Origin: Prillingera fragicola
Taxonomy: Eukaryota; Basidiomycota; Tremellomycetes; Trichosporonales; Trichosporonaceae
DNA: 64,000 nt
Assembly (NCBI GenBank): GCA_002335605.1
Contig: BEDY01000002.1
Span: forward strand, 1,302,001 to 1,366,000
Reading direction: 5' to 3'
Part shown: positions 21,644-34,410 of the stretch, piece after piece
Numbering within the stretch: position 1 is the first letter of the stretch
Layout: each line of letters starts with the position of its first letter
Notes under the pieces: model-generated
Database searches by the model: none
What the model was told of the DNA's origin: nothing
Seen by the model: only the letters and a program-made list of their open reading frames with translations
Program-made: the position numbers and the translations under genes

Positions 21644-24600
21644 ATGCAGTCCGACTCGCCGAATGCCAAGGGCGGCGCCGAACGGAACAAGCGTCACAGC
21701 TTGAGCTCGGTGGCGGCTTCAAGCACATCGGCGGCAGCAGCATCGCCAGTACTCCCCCCCACTCTCTCCTCGGCTGCTCCAGCTGGCAACCCAAGACACA
21801 GTCGACACGGCAGCATGTCGAGCGGCACAACAGGGACCAGTACCTTTGTCTTCCCCATCCGCTCTGTCTTTCAAAGCCGTGACAGCCACCGTGGCAGCGA
21901 ATCAGACTGTTCTAGGGCAGGAGCACGTAGCCACTACAGTAGTGGCCACTCTACTTATGATCAGTCGCCCGAGATGCGCCCCCCGCATTCTATCATGAGT
22001 GCGTTTGGCACGAGTGCTGGAAATTCCGCCTCGCTCGCTAGCTCTTACGTTCACGCCTTCCCTCAAGCAGCACAGTCCTACAGCCCTCGAGAAGGGTCAC
22101 CGCCGCTGGCTGAACCGTATCAACGCTTTGCCGACTACTATCTCACTGACGATGGTGTTCGCCCCGCGAACGAGGTATTCCGCCCCGACGGGCAGTCGAA
22201 CGGCAGCCGCGGCCCCGGAGCTTCGGCAGCCAAAGCTTCCTTCACATCGCGCGGGCATTCAAAGCAGGCGAGCCCCGCAACTTCTGCAACTCCAGCGTTA
22301 TCCAGCAGGGCACCAGAGCCTCCAGCAACGTCGACCAGGGTACCGGAAGGCTTGCACTTGGAGAACATGGTTCACCCGCCCACAAATGCCATATCTAGCT
22401 CTCCCAGTGTGACCACCTCGAGCCCCCGCTGCGCCAGCTCGGCGGCCGTCCTTGCCGAGGGAAGCATCGGAGGCAGTCAGATGGCGAGCGGAAGCACTAC
22501 TGTCCACGTGCCAACGCATGCCGAGCCAGACGATTCCATGACATCTCAGCTCGATCAAGAGTTTGCCAACATTGTCCGCGTTACCCCAATAGTAGTTACG
22601 AGTCCTGGATCACAGCGTCCACCCGACCTATCGCCGCAGCAGATGCGAGACGCTACACAAGCGTCGGTGCGCAGCTTTGTTGATCAACAGGCCCGCACAG
22701 AGCAACTTTCAGACCCCAACGCCGCTTCTCCTTCGCCCGCGCCAGAGGACGGGGACCGTACTGCCAGCGAGCGCTATTTACGCAAAAGTCGACACCTGCC
22801 TCCCGGCAACGTCACCCCACCACCTCCCTCGGCAACGGATCCCACCGGTACCACCCAAACGCTTTTGGAGGATCGCAGTGACGGCAACTCTTCGTTTGGC
22901 TCCACCACGGACCCGGATGCGCCCGTCACAACCTTCCGCTTTCAGCACGTCGAGACCAAAGACGGACATCACGTTGTTACCGGAAGGGAGGGCAAGCTGG
23001 AGCATTGTGTTGACGAGCCCATTACCACGCCAGGTGCTGTCCAGGGCTTTGGTGTTCTAATCCTTCTCGAAGAGCAGTATGAGACAGGGAACCTCACGGT
23101 GCGCCAGGTCTCAGAGGTACGTTGATTGCTGTTTTGAAATGAACGTGCGCTGACCTGTGTAGAACTGCACTGAACTCTTGGGTCTGTCACCCCAGTACCT
23201 GTTCAGGCTCGACTGTTTCTCAAATATTCTCGTCCCGGAGCAAGAGGACGTCTTGCGAGACAACATGGACTATGTCCCGGACCCTATAGATACGGCTCCA
23301 GACTCCGACTATGAAGGGCCACAAGTATTCCGGTTGTCTGGCTATGGCGAGCCAGGTAGCGACGACAGTTGGGTGGACGAGACAGGGTCCAACTCTTTGC
23401 ATCGTCGTCGCGAGTGGACATGCTGGGTCGCTGCTAGTCGCCCCCGACAACCAATGTGGGATAAGGTCGACGAGGCAGGTGTGCCCATCCCTCCACCTGA
23501 CCTCATCATTCTGGAGTTTGAGTTGGAGCGCGACAATTATAATCCTTTGCGGCAGCCGTTTGACACGCACGACATGTCGTCACATGAGATGTCCTCAGAG
23601 CAGGGTGACACGCGCCGCGCAAGCCTGACTACAGATAGCTCTGGGTCTGCACCACGAACGCGCTCGGCGTACAGTGGTTCGAGTGGTTCAAAGTGGGCAT
23701 CCCGGCCACCTTCGTCTCCGGATGAAACAACACATGGTCGAGCACCGCATGTTCCTGAGCCCTCGCCATTGAGCAGCAGCGTTGACGATCCTAGCCCTGA
23801 GCGTATCATTGAGTGTACAACGAACCACGCCAGGCCCCTGCGCGCTCTTGAAGGAATGAGGCGCGCTGGTCCTTCTTATCAGGGCAGCGAAACGACACCC
23901 TCGGCATCAAGCGGCCGCCGACGTCCTCGTAGACGTCGCCACCATGCGTCTAGGGGTGCATCGGACACGCTCGACATTTTTGCAATGCTCAAGCAGATCA
24001 ATGACCAGCTAGGCAACGCTCGCGACCTACAGACTTTCCTCGACGTGACTGTCGGTGTCATTCAAGACGTTTGCCGCTTCCACCGTGTGCTCATCTACCG
24101 TTTCGATGAGGAAATGAACGGCGAGGTGGTCACAGAATTGGTCGACTGGAACCACACGAACGACCTCTACAAGGGTCTTAAATTTCCAGCTGCCGATATT
24201 CCTGCCCAGGCGCGCGAGCTGTACAAGACCAACAAGGTTCGTTTCCTTTACGACCGAAGCCAGCAGACGGCACGCCTCGTCCTTCGAGACAGGAGCGACC
24301 TCGACTATCCGCTTGACATGACCCACTGTTTCCTCCGTGCCATGTCGCCCATGCACGTGAAATGTAAGTTGTGCACCAAGAACACAGTATTAACAATCCA
24401 GACCTTGCGAACATGCGTGTTCGGTCGTCGATGTCGATCTCGATAATGGCTTTTGGCAAGCTGTGGGGTCTTCTCATGTGCCACTCCTATGGCAACCACG
24501 GCATGCGCGTGTCCTTCCCTGTGCGCCAAATGTTGCGCATACTCTCGGATCTCATTTCGCGCAACATTGAGCGTCTCAGCTATCAGCATCGCCTGCATTC

Positions 24601-27118
24601 GCGCATGCTCATGCACGGAGCTGGTGCAGGTATCGCCTCGATCGCTGCTTTCGACCGCCTGGACAGCTTCCAGAGCTGGACAGGACAGGCGCCTCCGTCA
24701 TCCAGAGGCTATCTTGTGTCGAGTGCTAACGACCTTCTCACCATCTTTGACGCCGACTCGGGATTGCTCGTCATCAATGATGGCTGCAAGCTTCTGGGCC
24801 AGTCAGACCAGGCTCATGCAATGCTGGCCATTGCCGAGTACTTGAGGACGAATAAGTTTGAGTAAGTAGTCGCACGCCAGCAAGGTCAGTGAGTTAACGT
24901 TTATCAGCACCATAAAGGCATCAAACTACATTCAGCAAGACTTTCCGGACATCAACCTCCCACAGACTGTCGACACCATTGCTGGCCTCCTGTATGTGCC
25001 ATTGACGGCCGATGCGGGCCAAGACTTTGTCGTCTTCTTCCGCAAGGGAGAAGTCCACGAAGTGAAATGGGCGGGCAACCCTTACAATGCGGTGGAAAAG
25101 GTCGATCTTGAGCCGCGCAAGTCATTCAAGCTCTGGTCAGAAACGGTGACGGGACGTGCGCGCAAGTGGAGTGACAACCAGCTCGACTCAGCAAGCGTTC
25201 TGGCCCTCATTTACGGCAAGTTCATTCAAGTCTGGCGCGAGCGACAGAATGCCATGGTCTCAAACCAGCTCACGGCCATTCTGCTGTCCAACACCAGTCA
25301 TGCTGTGCGTACGCCGCTGTCTCAGATCATCAACACATTGGAGCTTGCACTTGCTGGCAACATTGATGCAGACACCCGTGCAATGCTTGAGAACAGTCAC
25401 CAGGCATCTCGTGCACTATTGTTCCATGTTCATGACCTGCTGGATCTCACGCGTATCGAGACTGGCAACGAAACCGCTTTCAACGATCCCTTCGACTTGC
25501 GGCAGGTCATCGCCGACACTATGCGGTTGTACCAGACTGAGACGGCGCGACGTGGCATCGAGCTCAAGATTACGATATCCGACAATTTGCCTGCCATGGT
25601 CGTGGGAGACTCGCGCAAGGTCAAGACAGTCATCTCCAATCTTGTCGCCAATGCTGTCAAGTACACTCACGACGGTCTCATCGAGATCGGCTGCCACCTC
25701 GAACCCGGCACGGAATCCGTTACCGGAACCGGCAGTCACGCTTGCGTTGAGATTGTCGTTAGCGACTCGGGCTGCGGCATTCCCACCGAGAAGCTAGCCA
25801 AGATCTTTGTGACATTGGAGGGTGCTGAAGGAGCCATGGAGGACCGTCCCCTCCGGGGCGGTGTGGGACTTGGTCTTGCCACCGTCGCTCGTATCGTGGA
25901 GCAGCTCAATGGCCAGCTTCGCGCGGAAAGCGAGGTCAACAAGGGCACTCGATTCTACTTTACGCTCACAATGGGCATCTATGACGGCGTCCTGCCTCCT
26001 ACCAACGGCTTGGATGCGTTGCCGTCGTACGACACAGATTCGTTGATTGGCAACCGTCCCACTCTCCGATCTAACACGTCCTCCGGCTCGTCTGTGCCAG
26101 CCAACCGTGCCCCTATACATCGCTCCATGTTGTCCAAGGGATTGGGAGGAGCGCTCGACGGAGCTCTGGAGTACGAGCGGGGCGTTTCACCTTTCCCCGT
26201 GTCCGCGATTAACAGCTTAGATCCGATGAGCACACCTGCAGCTGTGCGCTCGTCATCGGCGCTGGCTGCCCCACCCAGTGCGCGAGCACCCAAGACCGTG
26301 CCCGAGTCCGCCGTGAACTCGTCTGGGCTTACGACCCCCACCCCAGAGCGTGAAGCGTCACGAAAGATCGCCGACAAGAATCAGAAAGCTGAACGCGCGC
26401 GACTGAATGGGGAGCTGCCGCACCCGTTGCGTGCGAAACGGGGCGACAAAGGGGAGCAAAAGTTGCGTGTCCTGGTTGTGGAAGACGACATTATCAACTC
26501 GCAAATCCTACAGAAACGTCTCCAGATGGACAAGCACCGTGTGCACGCCGTGGAGAACGGTCAGGAGGCGGTCGATATGCTCACCAAGGACTGGGATTTT
26601 GATGCCATTCTGATGGATATCCAGTGAGTACAGCGACGCCTGTTCAAGAGAGGTGGCCACTGACGAAACAGAATGCCTATCATGGACGGCCGCACCGCTG
26701 CATCAGAGATCCGCAAGCTCGAAACAACCCTGCCTCCTCTGGAGGAACGCACACCGGTTATCGAGCCGATCCGCGTTGATGGACGCATACCCATATTTGC
26801 CGTCAGTGCCAGCCTGTACGAGGACGACAGGAAGAACCTGTCCGCCAACTTTGACGGGTGGCTACTGAAGCCCCTTGGTGAGCTTTCGTGCAATGTGCTG
26901 TCAACGACATCTAACGCCCACAGACTTTACTCGCGTTCGAAAGCTATTGATTGCTCTCGAGGACCCAGAGAAGCGCAACAAAGAAGTGTACCGCCCTGGC
27001 CACTGGGAAGCTGGTGGCTACTTCCGGCGTAAGTAGGGCTCTGTTTTGCGAAATGGGGCCACGCTGACAAGTGCTTCTAGCTGTGGGCAAGACCTACATG
27101 AGTGACCGCAGCGAGTAG
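21644..27118 (+). CDS. Phytochrome hybrid histidine kinase (red-light sensor)
   Basis: Seven exons: 21644-23116, 23163-24363, 24402-24861, 24908-26623, 26672-26877, 26924-27028 and 27081-27118, giving 1,732 residues. About 450 disordered residues come first. A PAS domain follows with EHCVDEPITTPGAVQGFG; C455 sits where bacterial and fungal phytochromes attach the bilin. The PAS is interrupted by a long acidic/serine insert. The GAF domain (about 760-945) has FPAADIPAQARELY and MSPMHVKYLANM; the PHY domain carries the tongue motif PRKSF. The kinase has an H-box SHAVRTPL (H1176), N-box NLVANAVKYT, G1 DSGCGIP and G2 GGVGLGLA. The receiver has VVEDD, phospho-acceptor D1615 in ILMDIQMPIMDG, and the late lysine in LLKPL. 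All catalytic residues appear intact, so a functional cytosolic light or redox sensor feeding a phosphorelay is expected. Confidence 0.96.
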
Positions 27119-27307
27119 AAGGTGTCTCTGCCCGTGCAGCAGCAAGCTGCCCCCTTTCCCCAATTCGGCATGCCTGTGTCCATAGAAGTATCGGGCATGT
27201 CTGATCCATCTCTGTAGTCCATCTCTCGCATGATGCATCTTCCAATTGTATGTGACTACTGCCCTCGCGGGCCGCGGCTGGACATGGTGTGGTGTGGTCT
27301 GTTGGAT

Positions 27308-27313
27308 CACGTG
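27308..27313. promoter_or_regulatory. E-box upstream of TYR1
   Basis: CACGTG (in context TCACGTGAC), 64 bp before the TYR1 start codon. Motif match only; bHLH (Cbf1-like) binding is inferred. Confidence 0.3.
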
Positions 27314-27376
27314 ACCGTGCTAGGCTATTGTTCCGCGACCTTGGTTGTTGACAATCCAACTACCACACAATAATAC

Positions 27377-29367
27377 ATGGCATTGCGCACTCTCAGTATT
27401 GTGTGCTCCTTGGCAGCGCACACAGCTGGTAGTTCCCGTCATGTACCTCTCAACGCTCACTACCCGCTCCGTTTCATGACCTCGGTGGCCGACACGGCCT
27501 CGACTCTGGTAGGACGTAAACCTCTCGTTGGCATTATCGGCATGGGCGAAGTGAGTGATTTGTAGTGGACAACCGGCGGACAGCCGGCGGACTGTTCCGA
27601 TCTGGTCTTTTGGTTACGCGTCTCGGACTGCATGGACCACAGGCCCTGCTCCGCATTGATAGGCTCCGCTCTGGCAAACGCGTCGGCGGAGCTGTCGCAT
27701 TCGGAGCATTGACATTGACTCGAGCGCACGCTGTTGGCCACGGACTTCCACCAAGCTGACCAGTGCAGATGGGACGAATGTATGCTGAACGTCTGGTCGC
27801 AGACGGTCTCAAGGTTGTCGTCTGCGATAGGCCTGAAGCGTTTTCGTTGCTCTCGTTGGAGTTGGCATCTGCACCAGGCATATCGGTCCTGCGCGACGGC
27901 CACGCCGTGTCTCGCGTTGCTGATCTTATCATTTACAGTGTCGAAGCCGCTGAAATTGACGCTGTTGTGCGCGAGTATGGCCCCAGCACTCAGGTCGGTG
28001 CAACGGTTGCTGGCCAGACGAGCGTGGAGGCGCCAGAGAAAGCCGCCTTTGAAAAGTACCTCCCAGACGACACAGACATTGTTTCAATACACAGTCTTCA
28101 CGGGCCAAGGGTCACAACTGAGGGGCAACCACTGGTGAGGCACCGGCTGACCTGAGCAGTTCCTTTTGCTACGGTGAGCAACGGCACTGATGCGTGCTAC
28201 AGATCATCATCCATCATCGCGGCCCGACAGACAAAGTCACCCAGATCGAGGACGTCTTTCGCTCATTCAAGAGCCGCTATGTTCACCTTTCTTATGAGGA
28301 GCATGATGAGGTGACGGCGAATACCCAGGCAGTCACTCACGCAGCTTTTCTGAGGTGCGTCTAACCGAGAGAAGGTTGTGGTGGCCTCGCCTTGCTGACA
28401 GGAGTAGCATGGGCACAGCGTGGAAGTCGGAGGGCTCATACCCATGGGAAAATGCGCGATGGGTTTCGGGTGTTGAGGTCATCAAGGTAAACATCGCGCT
28501 CCGCATTTACGCAGCAAAGTGGCATGTGTACGCAGGACTGGCCATGCTCAACCCATCGGCGCAACGACAAATTCAACAGAACGCACGGAGCGTGACAGAA
28601 CTGTACAAGCTCATGGTTGGCGGACACGCCGACAAGCTCGCGGAACGGGTGTGGGCGGCGCGTAAAGCTGTCTTTGGCCTAGACTGGGGCCAGGATGGCA
28701 ATGCCACAAAGGCCAAGGGCAGGAAACCCATTTTGCTCACCAAAGACGTTCTCAACCAGTTCTCTCGGCATTCACGACCCTCTCGCAGAGGACCAACCCA
28801 ACTCGCACCTTAGTCTACTCGCCATGGTAGATTGCTGGGCAAAGCTGGAAATAAAGCCGTTCGATCATCTCGACGTAGCTGGTACCCCTGTCTTTATGTT
28901 ATGGATTGGTGAGTTGCTGGGCTTCGCAGTAAACGATACCCAGGACAGTTGCCTCGTTCGTAGAGGCTGACCGCCCAGGTATCGCGGAATACCTGTTCCG
29001 CTCTCAAGCCAGGGTCGAGGCAGCAATCCAAGCTGGGTTGAACGACCATGTGTTTCGATCCGATGACCTTGAATTTGTTGTCGCGGCCCGAGGGTGGGGT
29101 GATTGCGTGAGCTTTGGCAACTTTCAACAGTACGAAAGGAGATTCATGGAAACGTCGAGTGAGTTTGTTCAGGCGACCACGTCCAAGGAACACTGCAGTT
29201 CATCTCGTTGGACACCCGGCTGTGAATTTTTGTACGCTGCTGACAAGACAGATTTTTTCGAGCCACGGTTCGACGAAGCCAATAAAAGGGGTAGTGCCAT
29301 GATCAAAGCTATCCAGGACGCGCAGCGTCCGTCGACAGTGGGGGTAAACAAGGCTGGCATAATGTGA
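27377..29367 (+). CDS. TYR1: Prephenate dehydrogenase, reading frame interrupted
   Basis: NADP-type enzyme converting prephenate to 4-hydroxyphenylpyruvate in tyrosine synthesis. Exons are 27377-27550, 27769-28134, 28203-28354, 28408-28908, 28979-29158 and 29252-29367. The Rossmann motif GIIGMGEMGRMYAERL spans the first junction. Other family segments are SVEAAEIDAVVREYGP, IHSLHGPRVTTEGQPL, TQAVTHAAFL, NIALRIYAAKWHVYAGLAML, NSHLSLLAMVD and DDLEFVVAARGWGD. Inside exon 4 the frame shifts by one base between DVLNQFS (to about 28767) and LGIHDPLAED. The summed exon length leaves a remainder of one base, matching a lost CT in the TCTCTC run. Alternatively a weak 43-nt intron (28748-28790, donor GTTCTC) would rescue the frame. 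The start could instead be the ATG at 27476 if the first 33 residues are leader or a mitochondrial presequence. Confidence 0.88.
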
Positions 29368-30682
29368 CGAGTGACGGACATTCGGTGGACGCGTTTTGCT
29401 TTAAAGGGAGGGCCTCGCAACAAGAGAATCACATGGAACTTTAAAGTAGACGCCGTCACGACATCAGCTCGACCGTATTGCGGCATTGCCGTAGCGTTGA
29501 ATAGTTTCAAGTAGTCATCATTAATAAGGTTGTCTCCTCGCACTGCTGCCTGCCGACGGGTTCGGACCTTCTGCTGCTCGCAACACCGCCCGCACTGATC
29601 TGCCCCCATACTATGGCCATTGACCCCACGCGCCACACGGTGGTTGACCCCACGCGGACACTACATCTACTCTAGTGACCCTCGTGTGCGTTGGAATCTG
29701 TCCGCCAAAAGCGCAGCGAGGTTGGATCACAACCTAACAAGCAAGGCCCCGAATACGGCCAGGACACTAGTAGCCGTGCCTCATACTTGTCAGGAACGGC
29801 TGGCGGCAAAAGTTGCCCCTGGTCCCTTCCGGCTCAACCAAAGGGCTCAGGTAGCAAGATAGCGTCAGGCTGAGCTAGTTGGTTGCGTCCCCTGTTCTGG
29901 CCCCACTCCCGGCCGCACCAGGCTGTGTGGCCTGTGGCCAGGCAACAGGACACTTCATGCTTTGGATTCACATACCTCCTTGCCCTTGGGCAGTAGAAGA
30001 CACTGCTGCCGTGCCTGGAAACAGGACGGCGTGTACCTTTTGCCCGCAGATCTGAAGTCCTGGAATCTTCCTGGTGGCAGCAGCTTGTGGCAGTTGTCAG
30101 TTCCAACCTCGCACTCAAACTCGAGCACAAGTCCTGTCGCTTTCGATCCGCCTGGTTGGTGGCCCCATACTGCCCCCCCCCCCCCCCCCCCCCCCCTTCG
30201 TAAACGTAATATCATCAAGGCCAGTCGTGACACGGACGTTACTGAAAATAATAGATCGCATTCTCCTGTGGCCTCAAGGCAGCACAGGTAGAAAAGCATG
30301 AGCAATGGGGTTCTTGTGGTTGTTTTGAAATGTGTTAACGGCAATGAACTTTGCAGTCCAAGCGCGGGTCGTGTCGTGTCGTGGTTGGCATGATGGAACG
30401 TTTCTTGCCTGACTTGGAGGGCGAATCCAGTAAAAGGCGGTGTGTGTGCGTTGGCAAGCTACGATAGTCCGTGTAGAATCGTAGGCGTGGGAATGCTGCT
30501 TGATGTATGTTTGAATTGTTCTGTCAGTGCCAGTGTGTCGTCGATGTGCGTGCCCAAAAGCGAGAGAGAAAAAAGTCGGCGTGTGTGTTGCTGATGGAAG
30601 GCCGTCCAGCGGCTTCGTGTGCGGCGCGCGGTACGGAAAGTGTTCCAATGTTCGTAAAAGTAGTGTCCAGGTGCTGTAACCT
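29368..30682. other. Intergenic, 1.3 kb: 3' flanks of TYR1 and the WOPR gene
   Basis: Lies between two convergent genes. No gene supported. It contains the C24 homopolymer and otherwise unstructured sequence; long minus-strand open frames near 30274-31140 are out-of-frame reads of the WOPR last exon. Confidence 0.5.
30173..30196. repeat. C24 homopolymer
   Basis: Twenty-four cytosines in a row on the plus strand (guanines on the strand of the WOPR transcript), about 490 bp past its stop codon. The exact length may be affected by sequencing. Confidence 0.85.
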
Positions 30683-32431
30683 CTAGGCGAGGCCCGCCTG
30701 CCACCCGTCCTGGGGAGGCATGACATACGAGGATTGTTGAAGAGGAGGCGGGTGGTTGTCCCACACAGGCGGTGGTGGGTGAGGTGCGCCGGCAGGCATG
30801 GCCCAACCATCTGGTCCCATAACATGACCGGAGGATCCGGGGGCACTGTCAATTGAGCCAGACGACGAAGGAGGGTCCCCAGTAGAACCCAGGCCACTGG
30901 CGATGTGGCGAACGCCACCTGGCGCCTGGTGCCAACTGCCGTAAGGGGTAGAGCCGTAGCTGGGGGAGACGATAGGCGAGGCGAGAGGTGGCTGTTGCGG
31001 GGGAGGGGCAGCGCTGGCCGGCGAGTAGTAAGCAAAGGCCCCAGGTGCAGTCGACGGGGGCTGGTAATTGTACTCGCTGCCTTGATAGTAGCTTGCTCCC
31101 TCTGTGGAAGATGGCGGGGGCTGGGACTGGCGCCGCACATGGCCGCTCTCGCTCATAGGGGTCGGCAGACCAGACTGAGACATGCGAGGGTTTGAGTATG
31201 GATCGTAGCGACGTGAGCCAGCACCGGAGCGCATTGGGCCTCCTTGGCGCGAGGCAGGCGATAAGCCGTGCACACCTTGAGGGTCGTAATAGCCTTGCGA
31301 CGAGTTGGGAGGCATGGGGTAACTCGGTGGGGGCTGCGCAAACGTTGTGTTGATTGCCGGTACTGTGACTGATCGCAGGCGCGGTTGGTGGTGGAGGTCG
31401 ATTGGAGGAGCATGTTGACCATACGACTCATACATGTCACTCGCATAACCTTGCGGCACGCGAGTAGCAGGCGAATTGGGTCTATCGTCGGGCTCACCAT
31501 GGTACCGAGGAACGCCATCCTGGCCAAGCTCGATCGAAGGAGGGTAGCGGAAGTTTGCCACGTTCAGGTACTCGGGGCTAATCTCCAGCGATGCGAACTC
31601 GGGAATTGTGGATGGGCGGCGGAGTCGGCCTGCAACAGCATCCTCGAGGGTGTAGTAGGAGACCACGTGCTGGTGGAATCCATTGATGGTCAAGGTCATC
31701 GTCTGTCGCGGTTAGCAATGCTCGTCATCTTTCAACACACCTTCTTCACCAAACCGCCCGGCTGAAAGAGATAGCTGTTCGTCAGGCTGCCAACGAGCTT
31801 CCTTTCAAGATGACGGTCAATGAAGAGTCCATTCTCCAAGCGGCAGCCACCGGCCTCAGCAGCACTGCGCGGACGCATCTGACCGTGGACAAGAGGACGT
31901 TGCGCAGCTTCGAGAGCCATTCGCGACGACTCTGCGTAGCTTTCAGTTGCGGACGGGGATCCGGTGCCGGGCGAGGAGTTGGCAGTGGCTGGGCGGGCCT
32001 CGCGATGAGAGCTTCCGGGGCGCGTACCAGGAGCGGACGACGGCTCTTTGCGCAGACCGTCTTCATCTTTGCCGTCCTTGCCGTCAGAGGGTTTGATGGT
32101 CTCGCGGTAAACCTGGCAAAGTCAGCGCCGACATTCACTCATGGCAACTCCGTCTATTCAGCCAGGGGCTGGCACTCACCAAAAAGTTGGCGAGAATGCG
32201 ACTAGGACTCCAGGAATGCCCATCTGTCCAACGCTTGATACCGCTCTCCTGTTCGTCGTAGACAAAGACTGAGCCAGACTGAACCATGTTACGCTCAGTG
32301 TCGTTGAGACGCCGGGTGACACGCGGAATGATTCCCCGTCGTGCACCTTCAAATACTAGAAGGGCGTCGTAGGTCGTGGCGATGAAGCCGTGGAAGGGAG
32401 GCGCAATGTCCTCTCCTTTGTCCTCAGCCAT
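30683..32431 (-). CDS. WOPR-domain transcription factor (Gti1/Pac2 family)
   Basis: Three exons, 32180-32431, 31741-32112 and 30683-31702, give 547 residues. The N-terminus carries the first WOPR segment: PPFHGFIATTYDALLVFEGA, RRGIIPRVTRRLNDTERNM, SGSVFVYDEQESGIKRWTDG, and SWSPSRILANFLVYRE across the first intron. The second segment follows a serine/proline linker: NSYLFQPGGLVKKTMTLTIN, HVVSYYTLEDAVAGRL. The remaining 300 residues are rich in P, S, G, Y and Q, typical of a disordered activation region. WOPR proteins (Wor1, Ryp1, Ros1, Gti1, Pac2) bind DNA and act as master switches of morphology, sporulation or virulence. The 5' flank is 5.4 kb without a gene, so large cis-regulation or a long leader is likely. 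Confidence 0.96.
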
Positions 32432-33099
32432 GGCTGTTCAAAATTGGTGGGTGGGGTTGAGGTAATGAGAAACGGAGGCGGAGGATGTTGGTTATGGGTA
32501 CGCCGCTGGATGTAGGTCACAATTCAGCTGTTCAACGTTCGAATTGAAAGTGTTGATCATGCGATAGACGTCGAAGCAGCGAGGAGCATGACGACGGGAC
32601 GAGGCGTGAAGTGAAACGGATTGATTGAATGGTGTCGGACCAGATGAGAGGATGGGTGAACGTCGTGGGTCGTAAGGTGGCGGGTCGATGCAATAAGATG
32701 ATGTGGTTAGCGTCGCTGAACGCAAAGGATATAAGACGCCGTCGTAGATGGACACGATGGAGACGCGATGCGCCAAGGGTGATGAACCAGTTCAAGGAGC
32801 TCAAGGGAAGCTGATTCGGTTGGGAAGGAGATGCACAGCGGGGTAAAAGCGTTCACTGAAATGTCGCGCGATCGACGGCGACGATCGGCTCGCAACAAAC
32901 TAGGCACTCTTAAGAACTAGTGTTCTTCACAGCGCTTTGGCTATCGGTCTTCGACGCCGGGCGATCTGGCACGCAAGACAGGTAGGTCGCTAGAAGATGC
33001 AGCGCGCAGCGCACGAAGGCCCAGACAACTGGACCAGTGGGAAATGTGGTGGCCGAGAGGAGGGAATGTTCAAGGAGGAAGAGGATAATAAGATTACGA

Positions 33100-33113
33100 G
33101 GGGGGGGGGGGGG
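33100..33113. repeat. G14 homopol­ymer
   Basis: Fourteen guanines on the plus strand, about 670 bp upstream of the WOPR start codon, inside a purine-rich (G/A) tract that extends to about 33190. Confidence 0.85.
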
Positions 33114-34410
33114 TCGAGGGCAAGAGAGAGTAAAGAGATGAAGGGCGAGGAGTGGCGTTGGGCCAGCCAAAAGAATTAAAGAGGATAGGAAGAAAGGCAA
33201 AGATCGTCTCTGCAGGTGGGTGGGTCCCTTCGTGTTTCCACGCCGAGCTACACTACTGCGCTCACTGGCCAGACTGTTCCGTAGCTCCTTCTAAATTGGC
33301 CTGGTACCCAGCGCGCGGGGAGGAGAAATCTGGGGGGGGAGGGGGCTCTGAGACTACAGTCGAGTTTGGCCCTCCCACTCATCCAATTGTTGCCTTTTCG
33401 CGCGCTCCCACTTCGCTGAGAGGCAAAGAAGGGGCCCAGAGGGGCAGAGGGTGCCGTCCGTCATCACGGCTTGGCCCTCGCCCAGGTCCCAGCCTTCCAT
33501 GACTCCTCCGTCCATCCCCCTCGTAGCCCACGGTGGCATGCAGCCCTCGTTTGCGGCCGTCGGTCGCTGAATGAATGGATCTTCTGCTCCCTCGCTGGCC
33601 ACCCCGTCGTCGGTACCACTGCCCGGCACACTTGTGCCCTGGGCGACCGTGATGGTGCCTGGCGCCGTACACCAAGGCACAACAACCCCTGGGTGAGACC
33701 TCCGTCCGGGCCGTGCTGACGCAGGCCCTGGATGACCAGCACCAGTGGCTGCTCGGTCTCGCCAATGGCAAGACTGACCTCTCCCGCCTGTTGCCAGCAC
33801 TCGGGAGTACAGCCCCGCCCGCCATTGAACCACGACTCAGGAAAACGGCGATAAAGTTTACACTCTGTGCTGGGTATTCACCCGAACAACGGGGGGCGCC
33901 GGTCGCCACTAGCCAAAGTCCAGGGCTTCCCTTGGTTCTGGGCTATTCTGCGCACGAACATTGTTCACCGGCCGGGCAGCTGCCACAGCCAACACACCCG
34001 TGGGTGCCAAGGTAAGCGGCCAGCGGGCCAGCGTGGGCGCGTGCACAGACAATGCCCGACCCGGACCTTGCTTGATACACCGAGAACCTGGGCATCACCA
34101 AGCACGCAGAGCGGCAGATCAAGGTGCGTTCTGATTGAAGCACAGAATCTGGAGCACAACAGTGGTCTCCCAAACCCAAGTGACGGCCCACACATCAGGA
34201 TATGCACACGGAAAGGTAACGGTTCCTGGCACGCGGAAAGCTCGAAATGTTCCCCTCCCTTTGAGGCGCGCTTCCATCCTAGGAGACGGGCAAGACTGAG
34301 ACCCAACTCACCTTCACGACCGCTTGGCAGTCTGGCGATGGCTTGCTGATGACGGAAGCGTGGCCCCGGTCTCCGAAAATTCCAAACTTTTAGATGCGTA
34401 GTGACCGGTT

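Noticed and set aside
30274..31140. 288-codon minus-strand open frame
   Set aside because: Out-of-frame read of the WOPR last exon (proline-rich) running into its 3' flank.
33379..33909. Overlapping minus-strand open frames of 92-176 codons
   Set aside because: Several frames are open at once because of GC-rich sequence; none has a domain, a suitable start context or matching introns.
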